From Planctomycetaceae bacterium (lineage in GTDB: Bacteria; Planctomycetota; Planctomycetia; Pirellulales; Pirellulaceae): DNA of 11,958 bases. Below the pieces are notes generated by a model. That model did not search any database and was not told where the DNA came from. It saw only the letters and a list, made by a program, of their open reading frames with translations. Position numbers and translations under genes: made by a program. Below are positions 1 to 7,200 of the stretch, piece after piece. The stretch is taken from assembly GCA_005773145.1 (NCBI GenBank), contig SXHS01000363.1, positions 1-11,958 of the forward strand, in the 5' to 3' direction. Every line of letters starts with the position of its first letter. Position 1 is the stretch's first letter.

Positions 1-888
1 CTTGTCGTCGTTGAACGACTTGATCACGTAGTTGCGATACTTCCACGCCTCGCGAACAGGATAGTCGGCTGTTTCACCTGCCGTGTCGGCGTAGCGCACC
101 ACGTCCAGCCAGTGCCGGCCCCAGCGCTCGCCATAAGCGGGCGAAGCAAGCAACCGGTCGACGACTTTCGCCAAGGCGTCCGGCGAACTGTCGTCAACAA
201 ACGCCTCGATCTCACCCGGTGTCGGTGGCATGCCGGTCAGATCGAACGTTGCACGCCGCAACAGTGGGTGCTTGTCGGCAGGCGCGACTTGTGAAATACC
301 CTTGGCCGCCAGCTTCACCGCAATAAACGCGTCGATGGGATGGCCGATCTCAAATTTCAAATTGGAGATCTGAGATGCGGTCGGCACGAGCGGATCCGCG
401 ATCGGCTGGAACGACCAGAACTTGCGTTCTTCGTCCGTCGGCTCGCCGCTCCGCGCTCTGGGGGCCGTGGCCACCTCACCCGGCCAAGGCGCTCCTGCTT
501 CGATCCATTTTTCCAGCACGGCCACCTGGTCACCCGTCAGTTCGCCATCGGGCGGCATTTCAATATCGGCCTGATGCGAGACAACTTGAATCAACAAGCT
601 CTGTTTGGGATTTCCGGGGTTGATCGCCGGGCCGTTATCGCCTCCCTGCATCAGGGCTGCGCGCGAGTCGACGCGCAAGCTCGACTCGGCCTTCTTATCG
701 CTGTGACACTTGAAGCAGGTGTCGACCAAAAGCGGCCGGACCTGGCTCTCGAAGAATTCGCCGGGGTCGGCGGGAGGCGGCGCTGCAACTGTGACGGCTT
801 GATTCCCAATCAACGCGCAGAGCACGATCCATGCGACGCGACGTCGCCCAATTGCGGGGTCAGCGATCCGCCGTTCTGTCAAAAGCAT
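1..888 (-). CDS. PSD1-family cytochrome c / DUF1549 protein, N-terminal part (runs off the left edge)
   Basis: Translated from ATG at 888, the frame stays open for 296 codons to base 1, so the C-terminal DUF1549 remainder and DUF1553 should lie outside the window. Residues 16-36 form a basic stretch plus hydrophobic core ending in Ala-Ala, a likely Sec signal peptide. Residues 44-140 match the planctomycete cytochrome c domain: haem motif C58-F-K-C61-H62 and an MPPDG motif with M111 as candidate axial ligand. A linker with FWSFQP (157-162) leads to DUF1549 (from about 185), with the hallmark YGERWGRHWLDVVRY at 252-266. PSD1 proteins are exported haem proteins, usually encoded beside a DUF1501 gene; their reaction is not established. 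Ten linker residues (173-182) come from a palindromic insertion. No strong Shine-Dalgarno is visible. A possible -10 (GATAAT on the minus strand, 921-926) lacks a clear -35. Family assignment is firm; the start is probable. Confidence 0.9.
   Translation of the reverse strand, partial: MLLTERRIADPAIGRRRVAWIVLCALIGNQAVTVAAPPPADPGEFFESQVRPLLVDTCFKCHSDKKAESSLRVDSRAALMQGGDNGPAINPGNPKQSLLIQVVSHQADIEMPPDGELTGDQVAVLEKWIEAGAPWPGEVATAPRARSGEPTDEERKFWSFQPIADPLVPTASQISNLKFEIGHPIDAFIAVKLAAKGISQVAPADKHPLLRRATFDLTGMPPTPGEIEAFVDDSSPDALAKVVDRLLASPAYGERWGRHWLDVVRYADTAGETADYPVREAWKYRNYVIKSFNDDK
343..376. repeat. Palindromic insertion inside the PSD1 coding sequence
   Basis: Arms at 346-357 (GATCTCAAATTT) and 359-370 (AAATTGGAGATC) are complementary at 11 of 12 positions around a single base, followed by TGAGAT at 371-376. 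On the minus strand the stretch encodes Gln-Ile-Ser-Asn-Leu-Lys-Phe-Glu-Ile-Gly (residues 173-182), lying between the FWSFQP motif and the Pro-Ile-Asp-Ala-Phe start of DUF1549, where homologues have a variable linker. AT-rich repeats of this kind are, from memory, scattered through planctomycete genomes. That this is an inserted mobile palindrome is an inference. Confidence 0.6.
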
Positions 889-974
889 GTGCGGCCACCG
901 AATCGAGAAACCGCCGAAAAATTATCTTACTATTTTCGCACGCGACGATCGCCGTGGCAACCCAGGCCAAAGGG

Positions 975-1203
975 CTGGCTGGGCCAATCAGTTCTCCGCT
1001 GTAGGGCCGGCTGTGCCGGCCGGACTCGCGGCGCGACTTTCCCATCCACGGCCGGCAGAGCCGGCCCTACCAACACATCCACGGCCGGCTAAGCCGGCCC
1101 TACCAACACATCCACGGCCGGCAGAGCCGGCCCTACCAACCCATCCACGGCCGGCTAAGCCGGCCCTACCAGGTTGCCAAATGCAAAACACGGATTGGCC
1201 CTG
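975..1203. repeat. Hairpin-bearing MITE-like element, copy A
   Basis: A 229-bp unit bounded by 9-bp inverted repeats, GGGCCAATC (981-989) and GATTGGCCC (1193-1201). Inside are five hairpins built on GGCCGGC-NNN-GCCGGCC: one at 1001-1023 in one orientation (loop TGT), and four in the other orientation at 1046-1070, 1079-1103, 1112-1136 and 1145-1169. A second copy lies 7 bases to the right. No gene within it is credible. It fills the region upstream of the divergent PSD1 gene. Confidence 0.75.
1043..1170. repeat. Tandem array of four 33-bp hairpin units
   Basis: Unit starts are spaced exactly 33 bp apart. Each unit contains a perfect 7-bp stem, GGCCGGC/GCCGGCC, and the loops alternate AGA, TAA, AGA, TAA, giving a 66-bp higher-order period. 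Flanking bases (CATCCAC before, CCTACCAA after) are nearly invariant, and there is no variable spacer. Because 33 is divisible by three, the array gives open, repetitive Pro/Ala or Gly/Arg reading frames on both strands, which I do not regard as coding. Confidence 0.85.
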
Positions 1204-1209
1204 GTTGAC

Positions 1210-1339
1210 CTGGCTGGGCCAATCAGTTCTCCGCTGTAGGGCCGGCTGTGCCGGCCGGACTCGCTGCGTAACTTTCCCATCCACGGCCGGCAGAGCCGGC
1301 CCTACCAGGTTGCCAAATGCAAAACACGGATTGGCCCTG
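1210..1339. repeat. Hairpin-bearing MITE-like element, copy B
   Basis: A 130-bp direct duplicate of the unit at 975-1203, with the same inverted-repeat ends (GGGCCAATC at 1216-1224, GATTGGCCC at 1329-1337). It has one hairpin at 1236-1258 and a single 33-bp-type hairpin at 1281-1305 instead of four. The length difference from copy A is 99 bp, exactly three 33-bp units. The shared outer parts differ at only a few bases (for example after GGACTCGC), so the duplication looks recent. Confidence 0.75.
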
Positions 1340-1364
1340 ACCGAACGATGTTCCTCGCGCGAAT

Positions 1365-1558
1365 TCGCCGGGAAAATGAGCCAGTCCCCGGCCCGTGAAC
1401 GGTTACCATGTCAAAAGAAACTGCGCAGCGTGATCGGAACGGGAGTTTGCCACTCAACAGAATGCACGGTGCCCGTCGGTCGTCCATCGGCAAACAGCGT
1501 GTTCCCCCCCTTCGCACCCGCAACTGAATGCAGGCCCGAAGTTGCCGCCAAACATGTT
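1365..1558 (-). pseudogene. Decayed fragment of a probable exported-protein gene (at least two frameshifts)
   Basis: Protein-like sequence moves between the three minus-strand frames. Met-Phe-Gly-Gly-Asn-Phe-Gly-Pro-Ala-Phe is read at 1555-1526. Asn-Thr-Leu-Phe-Ala-Asp-Gly followed by Val-Glu-Trp-Gln-Thr-Pro-Val-Pro-Ile-Thr-Leu-Arg-Ser-Phe is read in a second frame down to a stop at about 1411. Val-Thr-Val-His-Gly-Pro-Gly continues in the third frame below 1412. Such strings resemble planctomycete exported proteins I recall, with a beta-strand register such as VEWQT-x-x-x-VTLRSF. No start, complete domain or family name can be assigned. Copy B of the hairpin element abuts its lower end. Confidence 0.35.
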
Positions 1559-1719
1559 TCTAATTGGTAACCGTGCATCGCCCCGGCCACGCCGAGCACC
1601 GAGCAGACAGCACAACCGGTAGAATAGCTGCGTTTGTGAGAGTTGCAAGCACAATCCCCCCCCAAGATTTTTCAAACTTGTCGGAAATCGGCCGGCCAAC
1701 GATTGGATCTTCGCTTGCC

Positions 1720-1871
1720 CAGCGGATCGTCAACCGCGACGGCCACATCGACGTCGCCAAGGCGTATTACTCGACGCCGCCCGCGTGCATCTGCGCTCGG
1801 ACCCCGGCAAGTTCAGCACGCTCGACGCGGAAAAACCCGACTCCGGCACGCCCACCGCTTGCCAGACCTGA
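1720..1871 (+). pseudogene. Remnant of IS21-family transposase (IstA) C-terminal region
   Basis: From 1720 the frame reads Gln-Arg-Ile-Val-Asn-Arg-Asp-Gly-His-Ile-Asp-Val-Ala-Lys-Ala-Tyr-Tyr-Ser-Thr-Pro-Pro. This matches the signature of the IS21 IstA C-terminal domain (R-x-V-x-R-D-G-H-x-x-V-A-x-A-Y-Y-S-x-P-P). The register then changes. In another frame, 1785-1868 reads Val-His-Leu-Arg-Ser-Asp-Pro-Gly-Lys-Phe-Ser-Thr before a TGA at 1869-1871, like the H-x-x-x-x-P-G-x-F-S-T stretch found shortly downstream in IstA. The segment between the two motifs appears deleted, and neither the catalytic DDE core nor IstB is present. This is a dead fragment with no visible ends or target duplication. Confidence 0.6.
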
Positions 1872-1907
1872 CGTTTCGAAGGATCATACCATGTTCCCTT
1901 GCTGGTT

Positions 1908-1937
1908 TTGACTCGCGGACTGACATTGCACTCTAAT
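1908..1937 (+). promoter_or_regulatory. Sigma-70-like promoter of the GntR regulator gene
   Basis: TTGACT at 1908-1913 (5 of 6 to the -35 consensus) and TCTAAT at 1932-1937 (5 of 6 to the -10 consensus) are separated by 18 nt. Transcription would begin near 1944, so the first in-frame ATG (1943) would fall at or before the transcript start. This favours the ATG at 2021 and leaves a leader of about 75 nt. Confidence 0.5.
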
Positions 1938-2020
1938 CGTGGATGAACTTTCCGAACCGAACGATGGACCCTAAGGGTCATCGCCGCAATACTCAGGGAA
2001 GTTGGAGGGATCAGGGATTA

Positions 2021-2830
2021 ATGGCAAGTAAGAAGGGATCAGCGAAATCCTGCCGCGTGAGCGCGTACACGACAATCCGCGACCGGATTATGAGCGGGCA
2101 ATTACTTCCCAGTGGCAGGGTTTCTGATTTTAAGCTCGCGCGCGAATTAAAAACGAGCCGCACTCCGGTACGCGAGGCGATAAAGCAGCTTCATGGTGAA
2201 GGACTGCTCGAGCCGCGTAAAGGCGGTGGTTATATCGTGAAGCGTCCATCGGTAGAGGACTTTGCCGAGTTGCTTCAGATACGCCGGTTGCTTGAATGCT
2301 TCGCCGTGGAACAGGCCGCGTCGCGGCTGACCGACGAACAGATCGATCAACTGGCCGAATATTGTAAGGTCTTTCGCGATACAGCCCGAGCAGTTCGGGC
2401 AGCCAAACTGACGGTCCTGGATGGCGAATTAGCCTGCCGCGTGGAGCTTGCTGACGCCTCCTTTCATCTGTTGATTCTGCGTGCGGCGGGGAATCGGCGG
2501 ATACTGAAAGTTGTCAGCGACCTACAGATTATGACGCAGTACTTCGGCCACCGGCGTTACACGCCAGAATGGTCGCTTACAACGAATCTGGGGATTGAGT
2601 ACCTGCAACACGCCCGCGTGGCTCGAGCACTTCGTAAGCGAGATGCGGTCCAAGCCAAGCGTATGATGGAAAGCATGTTCGATTCAGGTGAGTACGTAAT
2701 GAAAAAGCACGCGAAGTTCCTCGAACATCAGCACGGAGGCAAGTCTCCTCCGGTGCCCGACTGGCCTGCAGAGCTCAGCCGTAGGATTCACGGCCTCGAA
2801 ATGGAGTCGGAAGGCTACACTAGGCGATAA
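2021..2830 (+). CDS. GntR-family transcriptional regulator, FCD (FadR) subfamily
   Basis: This is a 269-residue DNA-binding regulator. A winged helix-turn-helix occupies residues 14-74, with the GntR signature LARELKTSRTPVREAI at 39-54 and the wing Gly-Gly-Gly-Tyr-Ile-Val at 68-73. The alpha-helical FCD effector domain covers about 80-230. Of the usual FCD metal ligands, D145 and H149 (DASFH) and H197 are present. The fourth, in the A-x-x-x-M-x-x-H motif, appears to be Met219, so metal binding may be altered or lost. Longer starts exist at 1943 and 1964. I chose 2021 because the promoter at 1908-1937 places the transcript start near 1944 and a GGAGG lies at 2004-2008, 12 nt upstream. The C-terminus (240-269) extends past the usual domain. 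The gene converges on the DUF1501 gene and overlaps its 3' end by 11 bp. Family is certain; the effector and target genes are unknown. Confidence 0.9.
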   Translation: MASKKGSAKSCRVSAYTTIRDRIMSGQLLPSGRVSDFKLARELKTSRTPVREAIKQLHGEGLLEPRKGGGYIVKRPSVEDFAELLQIRRLLECFAVEQAASRLTDEQIDQLAEYCKVFRDTARAVRAAKLTVLDGELACRVELADASFHLLILRAAGNRRILKVVSDLQIMTQYFGHRRYTPEWSLTTNLGIEYLQHARVARALRKRDAVQAKRMMESMFDSGEYVMKKHAKFLEHQHGGKSPPVPDWPAELSRRIHGLEMESEGYTRR

Positions 2831-4271
2831 TCTCGTGAACGACGTGCCCATGCACGTCGGTCAATCGATAGTCCCGCCCGCCGTAGCGGTAGGTCAGCCG
2901 TGTGTGATCCAGACCGAGTTGATGCAGAATCGTGGCATGTAAATCGTGGATATGTACTGCATTTTCGACCGCATGCCAGCCGAATTCATCGGTTGCGCCA
3001 TAGACAATTCCGGGCTTGATTCCTCCACCGGCCAGCCACATCGTGAAACCGAACGGGTGGTGCTCTCGGCCGTTGGTACCTTCGGCGGTTGGCGTGCGGC
3101 CAAACTCGCCGCCCCAGACGACCAGCGTTTCGTCCAATAGGCCCCGCGACTTCAGGTCTTTAATGAGTCCAGCAACCGGTTGATCCACCGCCTGGCAGTT
3201 GTTGGTCAGATCCTGCATAAGATTGCTGTGCTGGTCCCATATGAACTCCCGATTGGCGTCTTTTGAATTTTGATGCAGCACCTGCACCATGCGAACTCCG
3301 CGCTCCACCAATCGGCGCGCCAAGAGGCATTGCCGAGCGAACACATCCGTCGTTGCATTATCACAGCCATACAAGTCCAACGTCGCCCGCGATTCGCCCG
3401 CCAGATCGAACGCTTCCGGGGCGGTGGCTTGCATGCGAAACGCCATTTCATAGGATTCGATGCGCGCACTCAGCCGGCTATCCTCTTCCCGATGCCTCAA
3501 GTGCGATTCGTCGAGTTGTTTAATGAGATCAATTTGCGTGCGTTGCCGCTCGCGCGAACGCCGAGAATTCGCCAAATCGGCAATAGGATCGCTTAAGTTC
3601 GACACGAGCGCGCCTTGATAATTGGCGGGCAAAAAGCTGGTGCTGTACAATGGCGTTCCGTGCGACGGCAACGCCTTGCCCGGGCAAATCACCATAAAGC
3701 CAGGCAAACTTTGATTTTCGCTGCCCAAACCGTACAGTAGCCAGGAACCGACGCTCGGTCGCGAGAATGTCTGCTCGCCGGTGAACAATTGGAAGCAGGC
3801 GCCGGTGTGATTAATGTTGTCTCCCACCATCGAACGGATCACGCACAGATCGTCGACACAGCTTGCCATATGGGGCAACAGTTCACTCACTTCGGTGCCG
3901 CTTTGACCGTGCTTGCTGAACTTCCAATAGGGTTGCAGCAAGTTGCCGGTCTTGGATCGCTCGAGCTTCGGTTTCGCAAACGGCAATGGTTTGCCATTGT
4001 CTTGGATCAAACGGGGCTTGAAATCGAAGGTATCAATCTGAGAAGGGCCGCCGGGCATGTACAGGAAGATCACATTCTTGGCCCGAGCCGTGTGGTGGGG
4101 CGGCTTGGAGGCCAAGGGATTGGCCGATTTCGCCTCGCTGCCCACAGATTCTTGCCCGAAGAGATTTGCCAGACCGAGCATTCCCACACCACCGACACAA
4201 CGCCGCAGCAGTTGACGCCGGCTTAGGGAGGCAGGCAGGCCAGCCGGGTGCAAAGAAGAGTCGTAACGCAT
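2820..4271 (-). CDS. DUF1501 protein, Tat-exported, alkaline-phosphatase/sulfatase-like fold
   Basis: A complete 483-residue DUF1501 protein of usual length. The N-terminus carries a twin-arginine signal (Ser-Arg-Arg-Gln-Leu-Leu at 17-22, then a Gly/Leu-rich core), implying folding in the cytoplasm and export through Tat. Family landmarks are the strand with MPGGPSQIDTFD (72-83), INHTGACF in the first third, EFGRTP (389-394) with REHHP (402-406), and the closing DVHGHVVHEIIA. DUF1501 belongs structurally with the alkaline-phosphatase superfamily, but its substrate is not established. Its ATG lies 9 nt after the stop of the PSD1 fusion gene, and GGAAG overlapping that stop (TAGGAAG) serves as its ribosome binding site, so the two are very probably co-transcribed. 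PSD1-DUF1501 pairs are a recurrent planctomycete arrangement. The stop lies inside the 3' end of the convergent GntR gene. Confidence 0.93.
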   Translation of the reverse strand: MRYDSSLHPAGLPASLSRRQLLRRCVGGVGMLGLANLFGQESVGSEAKSANPLASKPPHHTARAKNVIFLYMPGGPSQIDTFDFKPRLIQDNGKPLPFAKPKLERSKTGNLLQPYWKFSKHGQSGTEVSELLPHMASCVDDLCVIRSMVGDNINHTGACFQLFTGEQTFSRPSVGSWLLYGLGSENQSLPGFMVICPGKALPSHGTPLYSTSFLPANYQGALVSNLSDPIADLANSRRSRERQRTQIDLIKQLDESHLRHREEDSRLSARIESYEMAFRMQATAPEAFDLAGESRATLDLYGCDNATTDVFARQCLLARRLVERGVRMVQVLHQNSKDANREFIWDQHSNLMQDLTNNCQAVDQPVAGLIKDLKSRGLLDETLVVWGGEFGRTPTAEGTNGREHHPFGFTMWLAGGGIKPGIVYGATDEFGWHAVENAVHIHDLHATILHQLGLDHTRLTYRYGGRDYRLTDVHGHVVHEIIA

Positions 4272-4280
4272 CGGATCTTC

Positions 4281-7200
4281 CTAATCGATGTAAAGGAACT
4301 CGTTGGTGCAGAATAACGCCTGGCAGTATGGCTCCCAGGCTTGTTCGGTCACGACTGTCTCAATCAGACCTGAAAGTCTGCCCTTCGGGTCGAGTTGTGC
4401 CCGATCGGTAAACGCCGTCTGCGCCTTGGCGCGCGCGGAGGCCGCTGCCGCCAGGCCTAGCTCCACTTCGTGCGGTTCGGCTGGCCGGCCATAGAGTACC
4501 GCGTAGAGCCACTGCACTTTGCCCGGGTCATCGGCGGGCGCTTCGCGCAGGAGCCGTTTCGAGAGTGCCTTGGCCTGCTCCATCATCCACGAATTGTTGA
4601 GTAAGTAGAGCGCCTGTGCGGCGCTGGTTGAGTCTCCTCGTTTCTCGATAATGGTCATCGCATTAGCGGTATCAAATATTTGACGAAAGCCAACCTGTTG
4701 ATCGCGTTCCACGTGAGAGTACAGCATCCGACGATTGTGATCGGGCTGTTCGATGCTGGGCCCGCCAAGCGTGCGATCGAGCGTTCCGTTCGCGGCCAAC
4801 AAGGTATCGCGCAGCACTTCCGTCTCCATGCGCCGGCGAGGCATCCGGCTGAAGAGCTCATTGTCGGAATCCATCGCCCGTGTTTGGGGATCCGCCAAGC
4901 TCGCCTGCTGATAGGCCGACGAGAGCATGATCAGCCGATGCAGCGCCTTGATCGACCAGCCCGATTCAATGAATTCGGCGGCCAGATAATCGAGCAAGTC
5001 CGGGTGTGATGGGGGCGTACCCAGGGCACCAAAGTTCGTGGATGAGCGGACGATCCCTGTCAAAAAGTGTCCCTGCCAAATGCGGTTGGCCATGACTCGC
5101 GCTGGCAGCGGATTTTTCGCGTCCGCCAGCCAGCGAGCCAGGTCGGCACGGCCACTTCCGGAAGAGATTGGCATGGGTTTTTCGTCAGCCAACAGCGCCG
5201 GCATATGCCGGGGCACAATCTCTCCGTGCCGGTCGTACTTGCCGCGCACGAAAATCGGAGCATCTCGAAGGCCTTCATATTGAGTGCCAGGAGTTCCACC
5301 CTCCTGTAAGCCGTGAGCTACAGGATAAGCCGGCGGCTCCCGCTGCTTAAGTGCGGTCAGTAATTGCGTAATGGTTGTCAGCTCTTCAGCATTGGCTGCC
5401 GGTTGACCCTGCGGCGGCGTGAGTGCGGCGATCTTCTTCTCTAACTCAACAACCTGCTGTTGCCAGGCACTACGCGCTTCCACTTGCTCGGCGGGCACCA
5501 AGGGAATCCGATTCATCGGTACATCCCCTCCGCCTGAACCTGTGCGCATGATAATGTGCGAGCTGAAAAAAATCCCCGCCAGACCGTAATAATCCTTCGT
5601 GGTGATCGGATCAAACTTGTGGTCGTGGCAGCGCGCGCAGGCGAATGTGATTCCTAAGAATGCCCTCCCTACTACGTCGATCTGATCGTCGACAATATCC
5701 GAAAGCATCTTCTGCACGTCGGCGTCCAAGGCGCTCCACTCGCCCAGAGAGAACACTCCCGTGGCGATAATTCCCTCGACGTTCACTTCGGCGGGCGGCA
5801 CGGGGGGTTGCAAGTCGCCGGCAACTTGCTGAATGATGAATTGATCGTAAGGCAGATCGCGATTGAAGGCGCCCACCACCCAATCGCGATAGCGGTAATT
5901 CAAGCTCATGATGGTCTGGCCGGTGCGAATGTCGTCCGTGTAACGCACCGTGTCCAGCCAATGTCGGCCCCAACGTTCGCCGTAATGGGGTGAGGCCAAC
6001 AGCCGTTCGACCACGCGCTCGAACGCTTGCGGCGCGGAATCCTCAACAAACTCCTCGACTTCTTGCGGCGTGGGCGGCAGGCCGATCAGATCGAAGTACG
6101 CTCGTCGAATCAACGTGCGCCGGTCGGCCGAGGGCGCGGGACGCAAACCCTTGGCTTCCAACCGGGCAAGAATGAACCGATCGACATCGGTGCGCGGCCA
6201 GGCAGCATCCTGAACCGGCGGCGGTTGCGGACGCCCGATCGGCGTGCGCCACCATTGGTCGTGCTTGACCTTTGAACGATTATCCGAACTTGACGCGATC
6301 CCAGCAGGGGGGGGTTCGTCAGGCCACGGCGCGCCGGATTTAATCCAATACTCCAAAACAGACACTGCTTCCTCCGGAAGTTTCCCATCAGGAGGCATCT
6401 TGATGTCGGTGTGAATGTAGCTCACCGCGTCCAGAAGGAAGCTCTTCCCAGGCTCACCCGGCACAATCGCCGCGCCGCGTTTGCCCCCCTTTAATATGGC
6501 AGAGATGTGGTCCAGACGCAGATCGGACTCCTGCGTATCTGGTCCGTGGCAATGCTGGCAGTTATCGACCAGGAGCGGACGCACTTTCGTCTCGAAGAAT
6601 TCGAGCGCGACCGTCGGAGACTCGGGAACGGGTTCATAGAAGGCAATCGCCAATGTTGCCGAGTGGGACGACCCATCGTCGAACAGAAACGTGCCGTTGG
6701 GCGACGCGAGACTCCCTTCGCCTCCGGCAAACGTGAATCGAGATACCACGTACATATCCGGCGTGGTAGAGCCCGCATTGGCGACGAACAGCTCACCCCA
6801 CGGCGCAACCGCCAGGCCAACGGCGCCGGCCAATTCGTTGCCGGTGATCAGCGCGCCGACGATCGCCGTTGAGCCGGTGTCGTTGGAACTAAAGGTAAAG
6901 CGAGAAACCGAGTTTCCGCCGCGATTTGCCACGAACAACTCGTGCTTCCGGAATGCCAGGCCGTGCGGACCGTACATATCGCCGCCCGTGAAACTTCCGT
7001 TGGGCTTAAAGCTCGCTCCCGTGTCGATGTAGCGATAGATGGTTCCCACGCCATCGCTTACAAAAATCTCACCCCCAGGGCTGACCGTGATCCCACGAGG
7101 GGCGACGGGGGCCAGGTCAAGTTGATAAACCACTCGGGCCCCTCGGACTGTCGGAGTGATCCGCGCCAGGTGCTGGCCACGCCCGTGCCCCGCTCCGGCC

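Noticed and set aside
340..1092. A 250-codon plus-strand frame
   Set aside because: It lies opposite a clear PSD1 coding sequence with a haem motif and DUF1549 hallmarks and has no recognisable protein features.
1043..1170. CRISPR-like regular repeats
   Set aside because: The period is a constant 33 bp but there is no variable spacer; the units are almost identical throughout and no cas gene is present.
887..1570. A 227-codon plus-strand frame with Pro/Ala-rich repeats (and a Gly/Arg-rich 98-codon frame opposite)
   Set aside because: The repeats are only the translation of the 33-bp hairpin array, which stays open because 33 is a multiple of three. No signal peptide, ribosome binding site or domain is visible, and the rest of the frame crosses decayed DNA.
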